Part shown: piece after piece, positions 11,034-20,567 of the stretch
Numbering within the stretch: position 1 is the stretch's first letter
How the letters are laid out: each line of letters starts with the position of its first letter
From: Labedella endophytica
Lineage (GTDB): Bacteria > Actinomycetota > Actinomycetes > Actinomycetales > Microbacteriaceae
DNA length: 64,000 bases
Assembly: GCF_003990045.1 (NCBI RefSeq)
Contig: NZ_RZGZ01000001.1
Span: 682,001-746,000 of the forward strand
Reading direction: 5' to 3'
Translations under genes and position numbers: made by a program
The notes under the pieces: generated by a model
Database searches by the model: none
Told to the model about the DNA's origin: nothing
What the model saw: only the letters and a program-made list of their open reading frames with translations

Positions 11034-12434
11034 TCACCAGTCGGCAGGACCGGCGCTCCCGGCCTCGTACTCCTCGAGCGGCACCTCGTCGTCGCTCCAC
11101 GCCGTGAGCACGGGGGTGACGATCCGCCAGCACTGCTCGGCGACGTCTCCGCGGACGGACAGGAGTGTGTCGTTCTGCAGGATGCCGGCGAGCACCTGGC
11201 CGTAGGCGTCCAGATCGGCCTCGCCCGGGCGGGCCTCGAGGGTGACGCGCTCGAGCTCCGCAGCATCACCCTCGCCGTTGACGAACAGGTCGAGGTCGAC
11301 GTCGCCGCCCTTGAGCGACATCCGGAGTACCGTGCCGCCGTCCGTTGACGCGCCACGGAGACCCGTCGGGGGAGTGGAGGCACGGAAGTGCACGGCCACC
11401 TCGCGACGCGGGTCGCCGATGGCCTTGCCGGAGCGCAGCACGAACGGCACACCCTCCCAGCGCGGGTTGTCGATCTGCACGAGCATCTGCGCGAGCGTCT
11501 CGATGCGGCGCTCCGGGTCCACGTCGGCCTCGTCCACATAGGAGGGGAAGAGGCGATCGTCGACGCGCCCCTCCGTGTAGCGGGCGCGCCTCGAGGTCTT
11601 CGGGTCGTCGCGCCAGAGTCGCGTCGCACCGAGCACCTCGGCCATGCGGTCGTGAACCGCCGTCGCCGTGATCTCCTCGGGCCGCTCCATCGTGGTGAGT
11701 GCGAGCACCATGAGGAGGTGGCTCTGCAGCATGTCGCGGAGGGCACCGGTGCCGTCGTAGAAGGTGGCGCGCCCTTCGATGCCGAGTTCCTCGTCGTAGA
11801 CGATCTCGACCTTCTCGATGTGCTCGGCGCTCCAGCCGGCCTCGAGCAGTCGGTTGCCGAAGCGCAGGCCGAGCATCCCGAGCACGGTCGCGTTGCCGAG
11901 GAAGTGGTCGATGCGCCAGAGCCGGTCCTCGGGGATGACCGCGGCGAGCGCCTCGTTGAGCGCACGGGCGTCGTCGAGGTCCTCACCGAACGGCTTCTCG
12001 ATCGCTACGACGAGGTCCTCCGGCAGCTCGATGGCCGCCATCGACTCGGCCACGGCATGGCCCATGGCGGGCGGAAGCGCGACGTAGAGCACGGGTGCGG
12101 ACGGGCACGCATCGAGGAGTGCCTTCAGCTGCTCGGGGTCCGACGCGTCGGTCGCGACGAAACGGGCGCGGCTCGAGAGGGCGTCGACCGTGTGGGGCGA
12201 GACCCCGGCGGCTTCGAGGCTCGACCGGACGAGCGCCTGCCACTCCTCGTCGCTCTGCGGCGTGCGCGCCGCCCCGATGAGGGTGAGCTCGAGGTCTCGG
12301 GTGCCGTCCACGACGTGACCGAGACCCGGGAGGAGGAGCCGCTCGGTGAGGTCGCCTCCGGCGCCGAGGATGGCGATCGTTCGCGCCCCGGGGCGGAGGG
12401 TCTCGGTGTCGGGGATTCCGGGCTGATCGTTCAT
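11034..12434 (-). CDS. zwf: Glucose-6-phosphate dehydrogenase
   Basis: 466 residues. Oxidises glucose 6-phosphate with NAD(P)+ at the entry to the pentose phosphate pathway. Rossmann motif GAGGDLTERLLLPGL near residue 23, the EKPFG lysine motif, and RIDHFLGN in place of the usual RIDHYLGKE are visible. Also present are the C-terminal domain blocks RATFYDGTGALRDMLQSHL, NPRWEGVPFVLRSGKA and TDGGTVLRM. The active-site His of RIDH is kept, but the downstream KE is changed, as in a shorter actinobacterial paralogue type, so it may be a second isoform. The ATG at 12434 has AGGAG about ten bases upstream. Divergent from the potassium transporter gene. Confidence 0.87.
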   Translation of the reverse strand: MNDQPGIPDTETLRPGARTIAILGAGGDLTERLLLPGLGHVVDGTRDLELTLIGAARTPQSDEEWQALVRSSLEAAGVSPHTVDALSSRARFVATDASDPEQLKALLDACPSAPVLYVALPPAMGHAVAESMAAIELPEDLVVAIEKPFGEDLDDARALNEALAAVIPEDRLWRIDHFLGNATVLGMLGLRFGNRLLEAGWSAEHIEKVEIVYDEELGIEGRATFYDGTGALRDMLQSHLLMVLALTTMERPEEITATAVHDRMAEVLGATRLWRDDPKTSRRARYTEGRVDDRLFPSYVDEADVDPERRIETLAQMLVQIDNPRWEGVPFVLRSGKAIGDPRREVAVHFRASTPPTGLRGASTDGGTVLRMSLKGGDVDLDLFVNGEGDAAELERVTLEARPGEADLDAYGQVLAGILQNDTLLSVRGDVAEQCWRIVTPVLTAWSDDEVPLEEYEAGSAGPADW

Positions 12435-12702
12435 CGTCGTGGTGACTCCTCGTCGTCTCGGGGCGGATGGATCGGATCGTGTCCGGACCACCCTCCCTAT
12501 TCAAGGCGAAGCGCGGGCGCCGGGGGAGGGGCTGGCGGGCGGCAGTGTCTCGTGTGACGGGGGCTGCGTCCGGCTCGGTGCCCGTTCGGTCTGCCGACCC
12601 GCGACATCGCGAGAGCGCCGCGGTCTCACCTATGCTGTCCCGAGGTGAGCCGGGACGCCTGGTCGGCAGTCGCTTCCCCCGCGCCACCGGAGGAGCCCGC
12701 TC

Positions 12703-14112
12703 ATGGCCGTACCGCACCGCGTTCCCGCGGCCGGGCTCGTCGGCCGCGTGCGGGCGGTCGGTCGTCGGACCACGTCCATGCTCGGGGACGCCGCGAAGCG
12801 CTCGCCCGCCCAGACCGCCGCCCTCGTCTTCATCCTGGCGGCCCTCGTCTTCACGGTGCTCCTGTCCCTCCCCGCGGCGGCGGCGGACGGGCAGTCGACG
12901 CCTCTGCCCGACGCGATGTTCACGGCGGTGTCGGCCGTCACCGTGACGGGTCTCGTGACCGTCGAGACCGCGACGCACTGGTCGTTCCTCGGGCAGGCGA
13001 TCATCCTCGCCGCCATCCAGACCGGCGGGCTCGGCATCGTGACGATCGCCCTCCTCCTCGCCCGAGCGGTCAGTCGACGCCTGGGAGTCCGGAGCAAGGT
13101 GTTCGCCCAGCAGAGCATCGGTTCGTCGGGGCTCGGCGAGGTCGGAAGCCTCCTGCGCATCGTCGTGCTCACGACGCTCACGATCGAGGGAGCGCTCGCC
13201 GTGGTCCTCGTGCCGCGGTTCATCATGGTCGACGAGAACTGGTGGGACGGGCTCTGGCACGGCGTCTTCTACGCGGTCTCGGCGTTCAACAACGCCGGCT
13301 TCGTCTCGAACGTCGGGGGACTCGCGGCCTACGGGCAGGACCTCTGGATCCTCACCCCGATCATGGTGGGCGTCTTCGTGGGGAGCTTCGGTTTCCCCGT
13401 CTTCCTCACGATCATCACCCACCGCCTCAATCTCGTCCGCTGGACCCTGCACACGAAGCTCACCCTCTCGGTGACGACGATGCTGCTCGTCGTGGGGGCC
13501 GTCATCTGGGGGGCGATCGAATGGTCGAACGTCGACACCGTCGGTGACATGAGCGTGGCGGACAAGCTCTTCCACTCCCTCTTCGCCTCGGTCATGATGC
13601 GCTCGGGCGGATTCTCGCTCGTGGACACCGGGGAGTCGCTGCCGGCGACGCTGCTCGCGACGGACGCGTTGATGTTCGTCGGGGGAGGGTCGGCCTCGAC
13701 GGCCGGCGGTATCAAGGTCGCGACCATCGCCGTGCTCTTCCTCGCGATCATCGCGGAGGCCCGCGGAGACCGCCATGTGCGCGTTGCGAACCGGACGATC
13801 CCCGATGGGACACTCCGGCTCGCCATCAGCGTCACCTTCCTCGGCGCGACGCTCGTGCTGAGCGCGACGGCGGCGCTCATGCTCGTGACGGACGCCCCGC
13901 TCGACCGGATCCTGTTCGAGGTGATCTCCGCGTTCGCGACGTGCGGCCTCTCGGTGGGCTTGAGCGAGGAGCTGCCACCGTTCGGGAAGTACGTCCTGAG
14001 CGCCCTCATGGTCGCGGGACGGATCGGCCCGGCGGGCCTCGCGGCGGCCCTCGCCGTGCGACAACGGAACCTCCTGTACGACGTCCCCGAGGAGCGCCCC
14101 ATCATCGGGTGA
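12703..14112 (+). CDS. TrkH/KtrB family potassium uptake protein
   Basis: 469 residues, membrane subunit with four pore repeats. Each repeat has its selectivity-filter loop: SAVTVTGLVTVET, SAFNNAGF, MMRSGGFSLVDTG and SAFATCGLSVGL. GGGSASTAGGIKVATIA after the third pore is the gating-loop region of KtrB/TrkH. The protein moves K+ (with Na+ or H+ coupling) and normally needs a cytoplasmic KtrA/TrkA nucleotide-binding ring. No such gene is nearby, so the partner must be elsewhere. GGAGGAG precedes the ATG. A -10-like TATGCT lies near 12631 in the 268-base gap behind zwf. Confidence 0.9.
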   Translation: MAVPHRVPAAGLVGRVRAVGRRTTSMLGDAAKRSPAQTAALVFILAALVFTVLLSLPAAAADGQSTPLPDAMFTAVSAVTVTGLVTVETATHWSFLGQAIILAAIQTGGLGIVTIALLLARAVSRRLGVRSKVFAQQSIGSSGLGEVGSLLRIVVLTTLTIEGALAVVLVPRFIMVDENWWDGLWHGVFYAVSAFNNAGFVSNVGGLAAYGQDLWILTPIMVGVFVGSFGFPVFLTIITHRLNLVRWTLHTKLTLSVTTMLLVVGAVIWGAIEWSNVDTVGDMSVADKLFHSLFASVMMRSGGFSLVDTGESLPATLLATDALMFVGGGSASTAGGIKVATIAVLFLAIIAEARGDRHVRVANRTIPDGTLRLAISVTFLGATLVLSATAALMLVTDAPLDRILFEVISAFATCGLSVGLSEELPPFGKYVLSALMVAGRIGPAGLAAALAVRQRNLLYDVPEERPIIG

Positions 14113-14208
14113 CGCCGTCCTCCCTTCTTGCTACCCTTGTTCGCTGCACGAGATCGATACAGACGCATATACGACACGCACGACGACATACGAGACGCGA
14201 GGAGCATC

Positions 14209-16119
14209 ATGACCGACCCGAAACAGCCGCCAGGCGGGAAACGCTCCCAGCCCGTGAAGACGGTCCTCCGCGAGGTCAACGACCCCGGCATGATCCCTCT
14301 CCACCCGGCTCTCATCCCCGGGATCGGCGTCGAGAAGACCGGTCGCAGCTTCCTGACGAACTGGGTCGTCCTCGCCATCGCCGGTGCACTCGTGCTCGCC
14401 GTCGTCATCTGGGGCTTCGCCGCTCCCGAGAGCATCAGCGCCGCCGGCGGAGCATCCCTCGGCTGGGTCACGACCAACTTCGGTTGGCTCTTCTCCGCCC
14501 TCGCGATCGCGGTCATCGTCTTCATGCTCTGGGTCGGCTACTCCCGCACGGGTGGCATCCGCCTCGGCGCCGACGACGAGAAGCCCGAGTACGGCCGAGC
14601 ATCGTGGATCGCGATGCTCTTCTCCGCCGGCATGGGCATCGGACTGCTCTTCTGGGGTCCGGCCGAGCCGCTCACGTTCTTCAACGCGCCACCGCCCGGA
14701 TCGACACCCGAGGCGGGGACGGTCGATGCCATGAACACGGCACTCGCGCAGTCCTTCCTGCACTGGGGGCCCATGGCGTGGGGCTTCTACGCGCTCGTCG
14801 GCGGCGCCATCGCCTACGCCGCCTACCGCCGGGGGCGCTCGCCGCTCATCTCCGCCATCTTCACGCCGATCTTCGGGTCCCGCACCGACGGACCGCTCGG
14901 TGCCGTCATCGACGTCTTCGCGATCATCGTCACCCTGTTCGGAACCGCTGTCACGCTCGGTATGGGCGCCCTGCAGATCGGTCGCGGTGTCGAATACGTC
15001 ACGGGTATCGGTCCGCTCGGCAACGGCTTCCTCATCCTCACGATCACGGTCCTGACGGCGCTCTTCGTGGTGTCCGCCGTCTCGGGAATCAAGCGTGGCA
15101 TCCGCCTGCTGTCGAACATCAACATGATCCTCGCCGGCATCATCGGCGTCTTCATCTTCGTCGCCGGCCCCACGCTGTTCCTGCTGAACCTCATCCCCGC
15201 GGCGATGATCGACTTCTTCCGCGAGCTCGGCACGATGCTCATGCGCAATCCGACCCAGGGCGAGGACGCGTCGGCCTTCATGTCGAGCTGGACGACGTAC
15301 TACTGGGCCTGGTGGATCTCGTGGACGCCGTTCGTGGGCATGTTCATCGCCAAGATCTCCCGCGGTCGCACTCTCCGCGAGTTCGTGACCGTCGTCATCA
15401 TGGTCCCCTCCCTCGTGTGTGTCGTCTGGTTCGGCATCATGGGCGGCACGACGATGTGGCTCGAACAGAACGGCGCAGCGATCAGCGACGCCGGCGGCTC
15501 CGACGCCGTCCTCTTCGCGGTGTTCGACCAGCTGCCGTTCGGCGCGATCGCGTCCGTCGTTGCGATGCTCTCGATCGTCATCTTCTTCGTCACTTCCGCG
15601 GACTCTGCGGCGATCGTCATGGGGTCGATGAGTCAGCGCGGCAAGCCGGAGCCCTCGACGTGGGTCACGATCGTCTGGGGCCTGCTCCTCGGCGCCGGGG
15701 CGCTCGCCCTCCTCCTCGCGGGCGGTGAGACGGCGCTCAGCGGTCTTCAGTCGATCATGGTCGTCACGGCCCTGCCGTTCGCCATCATCGTGATCGGCAT
15801 CATGATCGCGTGGGCGAAGGAGTTGCGCACCGACCCGTACGTGCTCCGACACCGCTTCGCCGCCACCGCGATCTCGCAGGGCGTGCGGCGCGGCATCGAG
15901 GAGCACGGAGACGACTTCGTCTTCGGCGTCAGCGAGGTCGAGTCGGAGAAGGGTGCGGGCGCGTGGCTCGACACCGAGGATCCGACGCTCAGCGAGTGGT
16001 ACACCACGGCGACGACCGGCGCGATCGATCAGATTCCGGCCGAGCGGACGACCGAGGGGTTCGACACCGCCGAGGCCGCGAAAGCGCCCGACGACGCTCC
16101 GCGCACCGGCGAGCGCTGA
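14209..16119 (+). CDS. BCCT family glycine betaine/carnitine/choline transporter
   Basis: 636 residues with twelve membrane segments. The family signature W-rich region is clear: WTTYYWAWWISWTPFVGMF then IAKISRGRTLREF. MGIGLLFWGPAEPLTFF in an early helix and SADSAAIVMGSMS in a later one also match. It imports quaternary ammonium osmolytes with Na+ or H+. A hydrophilic C-terminal tail of about 100 residues (to ERTTEGFDTAEAAK) could be the osmosensory extension found in some members. GAGGAGC precedes the ATG. It lies directly behind the K+ transporter, so an osmotic-stress pair is a reasonable inference. Confidence 0.92.
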   Translation: MTDPKQPPGGKRSQPVKTVLREVNDPGMIPLHPALIPGIGVEKTGRSFLTNWVVLAIAGALVLAVVIWGFAAPESISAAGGASLGWVTTNFGWLFSALAIAVIVFMLWVGYSRTGGIRLGADDEKPEYGRASWIAMLFSAGMGIGLLFWGPAEPLTFFNAPPPGSTPEAGTVDAMNTALAQSFLHWGPMAWGFYALVGGAIAYAAYRRGRSPLISAIFTPIFGSRTDGPLGAVIDVFAIIVTLFGTAVTLGMGALQIGRGVEYVTGIGPLGNGFLILTITVLTALFVVSAVSGIKRGIRLLSNINMILAGIIGVFIFVAGPTLFLLNLIPAAMIDFFRELGTMLMRNPTQGEDASAFMSSWTTYYWAWWISWTPFVGMFIAKISRGRTLREFVTVVIMVPSLVCVVWFGIMGGTTMWLEQNGAAISDAGGSDAVLFAVFDQLPFGAIASVVAMLSIVIFFVTSADSAAIVMGSMSQRGKPEPSTWVTIVWGLLLGAGALALLLAGGETALSGLQSIMVVTALPFAIIVIGIMIAWAKELRTDPYVLRHRFAATAISQGVRRGIEEHGDDFVFGVSEVESEKGAGAWLDTEDPTLSEWYTTATTGAIDQIPAERTTEGFDTAEAAKAPDDAPRTGER

Positions 16120-16161
16120 CGGACACCCGCCAGCGCTGACGGCTGAACGCTCCGCCGGGGA

Positions 16162-16199
16162 GCCGATCGGATCCGACTAGAGAATGGGATCCGATCGGC
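16162..16199. terminator. Bidirectional hairpin containing the ThrE stop codon
   Basis: Perfect 13-bp repeat GCCGATCGGATCC / GGATCCGATCGGC (16162-16174, 16187-16199) with a 12-base loop; pairing continues outward over four G/C pairs after one bulge. The TAG stop of the minus-strand exporter lies in the loop and its last codons form one arm. Confidence 0.7.
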
Positions 16200-17829
16200 C
16201 CCGCCGGTCGTCGAACGGGTCGGGCTCGTCGAGCGCATCGCCGAGAGGATCCTCGTCTGGATCCTCGTCCGGATTGGCGATGGCGGGTTCCGACTCGGAC
16301 GCCGATGATGAGGCCTCGGAGGAGGTCTGCATGGGGATGGACCCGGTCCTCGGGAAGTCGATCGGGGCCGCGTCGGTTGCGACCGCCGTACCACCGGCCG
16401 GGACGGATCCGAGGCTGCCAGCCAGGCGACGCCGACGGTTCCGTCGGGCGAGGATCTCACCGAGGGTGACACCCGCCGCGAGGCTCAGCCCCGTCATCGC
16501 CGCTTGCAGGAGCAACTGCCCGCCATCCGTCTCGGTGCTGCCGGTCACGAGGGCGAGCATGCCGCGGTAGATCGTGAGCCCCGGGAGGAGAGGCACGATG
16601 CCGCACACCGTGAGTGCGACGACGGGGATCCCCGTCCGCCGTGAGACCAGGCTCGACACGAAGCCGACGGCGGTGGCCGCGACCGCCGCCGCCGCGGGAT
16701 TGCTCGCGCCGAGGGAGGTCGTCGCCGTGAATACGGCGAATGCTGCCGCCCCGGCCGCGCCGCTGAGGGCTGCGGTGAGCGGTCCGGCGTAGGAGGCGAA
16801 GGCCCAGGCGGCCGAGGCGACCCCGGCGGCGACGACCTGTGCGGCGAACGGCGCGGGGTTCGAGGGGATGTCGTCGAGGGTCAGGGCGATGCCGAGTCGA
16901 CGTGCGAGATCGAGCACCCCTCCGATCCCGGCGACGATGCCGACGGTCAGGAGGACCACTTCGATGATCCGGCCACTCGCCGTGACGGGGAAGCCGTTGA
17001 TCGCGTCGTTCGCCGCACCGACCACCGAACCTCCCGCGAGGAGGACGACGACGCCCGAGGCGACGACGAGGGCGGGCGGGAGCGTCGAGAACTCCACGGG
17101 GAGACCCGGGACCGCGGCGCTCAGGGAGACGGCGACGATCGTCGCCACAGCGGCTCCCACCGCCTGCAGGAAGAACACCGGCAGTCCCCACCTCGACAGG
17201 GCGCGGAGCACGGAGTCGATGAGGACGGTCGTACCGGCCGCGATCGCGACGATCGCCGGACCACCGCCGAGGAGGACCGCGACGGCGCCCGCGAGGGTGG
17301 CGAGGAGGAGCGTCACCATCCAGCGACGGATGGGCCTCGGAGCGGAGAGGGTCTCGTCGAGCTCCGCATGCGCGGATTCGAGGATCTCCCGGACCTCGTC
17401 GCGCGTGCCCTGGTCGATCGTCGGATCCGCCACCTGCACGTCGACCGGGAGGTGGCTGAGCCTGCGCTCGATCGCGAGCACACGCCCCAGCCGACCGTAG
17501 TCGGCGGTGGGGGAGCTCACGACGCGGAGCACGCTGATGCCCGCGAGCCGGTCCGTCCCGTCATGGGTCACGAGAATCGCGGTGAACGTGAGGTCGATGT
17601 GGCACTCGACGCCGAAGGTCCCGCACACCCGACGGATCGCGTCGGTGACGTCCGAGGCCGCCGCCCCGAGCGCGAGCATGGCTTCACCGATCCGCACCGC
17701 GAGTTCGAGGACCTCGCGGATGGTCTGCTCGGCGATGTGAGGCTGCCGAGCCCGACCGCCGAAGCCCGCGCGGGGCGACGAGGTCCCGCTGCGCGCGGCG
17801 AGCCGGCGCCATCTCGTACGTAATCCCAT
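16177..17829 (-). CDS. ThrE-type threonine/serine exporter family protein
   Basis: 550 residues. An N-terminal soluble domain carries the family pattern EMLALGAAASDVTDAIRR and is followed by about ten membrane segments. The CGIVPLLPGLTIYRGM loop near the end is typical of the C-terminal ThrE half. Family members export threonine and serine. A charged Asp/Glu/Pro tail (PDEDPDEDPLGDALDEPDPF) follows the last helix. ATG 17829 is chosen because TACGGT then GCTGGT leads straight into it, the spacing of a leaderless promoter. It converges with the BCCT gene. Confidence 0.88.
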   Translation of the reverse strand: MGLRTRWRRLAARSGTSSPRAGFGGRARQPHIAEQTIREVLELAVRIGEAMLALGAAASDVTDAIRRVCGTFGVECHIDLTFTAILVTHDGTDRLAGISVLRVVSSPTADYGRLGRVLAIERRLSHLPVDVQVADPTIDQGTRDEVREILESAHAELDETLSAPRPIRRWMVTLLLATLAGAVAVLLGGGPAIVAIAAGTTVLIDSVLRALSRWGLPVFFLQAVGAAVATIVAVSLSAAVPGLPVEFSTLPPALVVASGVVVLLAGGSVVGAANDAINGFPVTASGRIIEVVLLTVGIVAGIGGVLDLARRLGIALTLDDIPSNPAPFAAQVVAAGVASAAWAFASYAGPLTAALSGAAGAAAFAVFTATTSLGASNPAAAAVAATAVGFVSSLVSRRTGIPVVALTVCGIVPLLPGLTIYRGMLALVTGSTETDGGQLLLQAAMTGLSLAAGVTLGEILARRNRRRRLAGSLGSVPAGGTAVATDAAPIDFPRTGSIPMQTSSEASSSASESEPAIANPDEDPDEDPLGDALDEPDPFDDRRGRSDPIL

Positions 17830-17954
17830 ACCAGCACCGTATCCGGCTCGGGAGGTGCCCACGGAGCAGTTGACGGGCGGCTAGATTGGACGGGCTGCGC
17901 CGCGTGCGCTCATCGCCCGTCCCCCCGCATCCGCATCATCCCGAGGAGAATCCC

Positions 17955-18848
17955 ATGTCGGTCGGTCTGCTCGCCGTCGTCGATGACATCCTGACCGCCG
18001 CCCTCAAGGCGAGCGCGAAGACCGCCGGCGTCGTGATCGACGATGCCGCCGTCACCCCCCAGTACGTTCAGGGCATCACGCCGGCCCGGGAGCTTCCCGT
18101 CGTCTGGAAGATCGCCCTCGGAAGCCTCGTCAACAAGTTCGTCATCATCATCCCGATCGCGCTCGTGCTCACCGCCTTCGCGCCGTGGGTGCTGCCGTAC
18201 CTCCTGATCCTCGGTGGCGGCTACCTGTGCTTCGAGGGAGCGGAGAAGGTGCTCGAGTGGTTCGGCGTCGCTCACGGACACGAGGACGAGGAGGCGCGCG
18301 ACGAGAAGAAGCTCGTGTTCGGCGCGGTCCGCACCGACCTCATCCTCAGCACCGAGATCATGCTCATCGCCCTCACGGGGCTGCCGTCCGACTTCAGCAT
18401 CTGGATGACGCTCGGCGCCCTCCTCGTCATCGGCCTCGGGATGACGCTCCTCGTGTACGGCGCCGTCGCTCTCCTCGTGAAGATCGACGACATCGGTCTG
18501 CGCCTCATGAAGAGCCCGTCCCGCGGCGTGCGCCGCACCGGTGCCCGCGTCGTCGCGTCGATGCCCGCGGTGTTCCGCGTGATCAGCATCGTGGGAACCG
18601 TCGCGATGCTGTGGGTGGGTGGCCACCTGCTCATCACGAACCTCGCCGACACCTTCTGGCACGGCCCGTACGATATCGTGCACGCGATCATCGATCCGAT
18701 CGAGTCCGCCGGACCGATCGTCGAGTGGGTCGTCGACACGGCCCTGTCCGCGGTCTTCGGTCTCGCCGTCGGCCTCGTCATCGCCGGCATCGTCATGGGG
18801 GTCTCCCGCCTCCGGTCGCGCGACTCCGCGACCACCGTCGCTCACTGA
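17955..18848 (+). CDS. DUF808 (YedI-like) membrane protein
   Basis: 297 residues. It opens SVGLLAVVDDILTAALKASA and contains DDAAVTPQYVQGITPARELP and LGGGYLCFEGAEKVLE, the hallmark blocks of DUF808 inner-membrane proteins. Five to six membrane segments can be seen. Function is unknown for the family. GAGGAG precedes the ATG. It is followed on the same strand by the acyl-CoA ligase gene after 96 bases, but there is no sign of functional linkage. Confidence 0.88.
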   Translation: MSVGLLAVVDDILTAALKASAKTAGVVIDDAAVTPQYVQGITPARELPVVWKIALGSLVNKFVIIIPIALVLTAFAPWVLPYLLILGGGYLCFEGAEKVLEWFGVAHGHEDEEARDEKKLVFGAVRTDLILSTEIMLIALTGLPSDFSIWMTLGALLVIGLGMTLLVYGAVALLVKIDDIGLRLMKSPSRGVRRTGARVVASMPAVFRVISIVGTVAMLWVGGHLLITNLADTFWHGPYDIVHAIIDPIESAGPIVEWVVDTALSAVFGLAVGLVIAGIVMGVSRLRSRDSATTVAH

Positions 18849-18944
18849 GACGGATCCGGCGGCGGAAGGCCACTCCCTTTCGCTCGGCGCTCCGAACGAC
18901 GAGGATGACGGCAGCGTTGCCGTAACCGATCGAAGGAGATCGCC

Positions 18945-20516
18945 GTGATCCAGAGCCCGTACCCCGACGAGACCATCCCGGACGTGAGCGTCTTCGACTT
19001 CCTGTTCGGCGACCTGAGCGATGCCGACGCGGATCGTGTCGCGATCGTCGACGGGACGACCGGTGCGACGACGAGCTTCGGGGACCTCCGTCGGGGCATC
19101 GAGGCCGTCGCCGGGGCGCTCGCCGCTCGTGGCATCGGCCCGGGCGACGTCGTCGCGCTCCACAGCCCGAACATCCCGGCGTTCGCGACCGTGTTCCACG
19201 GGATCCTGCGGTCCGGCGCCACGGCCACGACCGTCAACGCGCTCTCCAACGCCGAGGAGATCGAGACGCAGGTGCGCGACTCCGGCGCCGGATTCCTCTT
19301 CACCGTCAGGGCCCTCTCCGAGCAGGCGCTCGCCGCGGCCTCGGCAGTTGGGCTCGCCTCCGAGCGCGTCGTCGTGCTCGACGGTCGAGCGGGGCACCCC
19401 TCTCTCACCGATCTCATCGGAGAGGGCCGTCCGGCCCCGACGATCGAGATCGACCCTTCGACGCACGTCGCGGTCATGCCGTACTCCTCCGGCACGACCG
19501 GGTACCCGAAGGGTGTGCGCCTCAGCCACCGGAACCTCGTGGCGAACGTCGTTCAGACCTACCCTCTTCTCGACGTCGAGTCGACCGATGTCGTCCTCGC
19601 CGTACTGCCCTTCTTCCACATCTACGGCATGACGGTGCTGCTCGACATCGCCCTGAAGAAGCGCGCGCGCCTCGTGACGATGCCGCGATTCGACCTCGCG
19701 CATTTCCTCGAGCTCATCCAGTCCCATGCGTGCACGTACCTGTTCATCGCGCCGCCGATCGCCGTGGCCCTCGCGAAGCACCCCCTCGTCGCGGACTACG
19801 ACCTCGGGAGCGTGCGCGCGATCCTCTCGGGCGCGGCGCCCATCGACGCCGGACTCATGGGAGCCGTCGCCGAGCGGGTGGGCGCGCGCGTGCGACAGGG
19901 CTACGGCATGAGCGAGGCGAGCCCCGTGACCCATGCGGGACCGCCGGAGCGCGACGATCTGTCCCTCGGATCGATCGGTGTCCCCGTGGCGAACACCGAG
20001 GTGCGACTCGTCGCGCTCGAGACGGGGGAGGACATCGGTGTGCCGGTCGAGGGGATCAGCGCGCCGGGGGAGCTGTGGGTGCGCGGGCCGCAGGTCATGC
20101 TCGGCTACCTCGGACGGGAGGAGGCGACGCGCGAGACGGTCGACGAGGACGGGTGGCTGCGCACCGGCGACATCGCGACCGTCGGCGCCCGCGGCGAGTT
20201 CTACATCGTCGATCGCCTCAAGGAACTCATCAAGTACAAGGGGTACCAGGTGGCGCCGGCCGAGCTCGAGGCGCTCCTCCTGACGCACCCGGACATCGCC
20301 GACGCCGCCGTGATCGGTGCTCCCGACGACGACGGTCAGGAGATCCCGAAGGCCTTCGTGGTGCGCCGCGAGGGCTCGGGGATCGATGCGGACACCGTCA
20401 TCGGCTTTGTGGGCGAGCACGTGGCGCCGTACAAGAAGGTGCGGGCGGTGGAGTTCATCGACGTCGTACCGAAGTCGGCCTCCGGAAAGATCCTGCGGAA
20501 GGACCTTCGCGGCTGA
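18945..20516 (+). CDS. AMP-dependent acyl-CoA synthetase (4-coumarate-CoA ligase-like)
   Basis: 523 residues of the ANL superfamily, activating a carboxylic acid with ATP and joining it to CoA. Motifs in order: YSSGTTGYPKGVRLSHRN (P-loop), QGYGMSEASPVTH, DGWLRTGDIA, VDRLKELIKYKGYQVAPAEL and the C-terminal catalytic Lys in PKSASGKILRKDL. Overall layout is closest to 4-coumarate/long-chain type ligases; the acid is not predictable. GTG start with GAAGGAG (18932-18938) upstream. It converges with an SDR gene. Confidence 0.88.
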   Translation: MIQSPYPDETIPDVSVFDFLFGDLSDADADRVAIVDGTTGATTSFGDLRRGIEAVAGALAARGIGPGDVVALHSPNIPAFATVFHGILRSGATATTVNALSNAEEIETQVRDSGAGFLFTVRALSEQALAAASAVGLASERVVVLDGRAGHPSLTDLIGEGRPAPTIEIDPSTHVAVMPYSSGTTGYPKGVRLSHRNLVANVVQTYPLLDVESTDVVLAVLPFFHIYGMTVLLDIALKKRARLVTMPRFDLAHFLELIQSHACTYLFIAPPIAVALAKHPLVADYDLGSVRAILSGAAPIDAGLMGAVAERVGARVRQGYGMSEASPVTHAGPPERDDLSLGSIGVPVANTEVRLVALETGEDIGVPVEGISAPGELWVRGPQVMLGYLGREEATRETVDEDGWLRTGDIATVGARGEFYIVDRLKELIKYKGYQVAPAELEALLLTHPDIADAAVIGAPDDDGQEIPKAFVVRREGSGIDADTVIGFVGEHVAPYKKVRAVEFIDVVPKSASGKILRKDLRG

Positions 20517-20534
20517 CGGTCGGCGCGATGACAG

Positions 20535-20560
20535 GCGGCGGCCGGGCGTCCGGCTGCCGC
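20535..20560. terminator. Hairpin between convergent ligase and SDR genes
   Basis: GCGGCGGCCGG (20535-20545) pairs with CCGGCTGCCGC (20550-20560) with one G-T wobble and a 4-base loop, placed between two convergent stop codons. Confidence 0.6.
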
Positions 20561-20567
20561 ATCACCG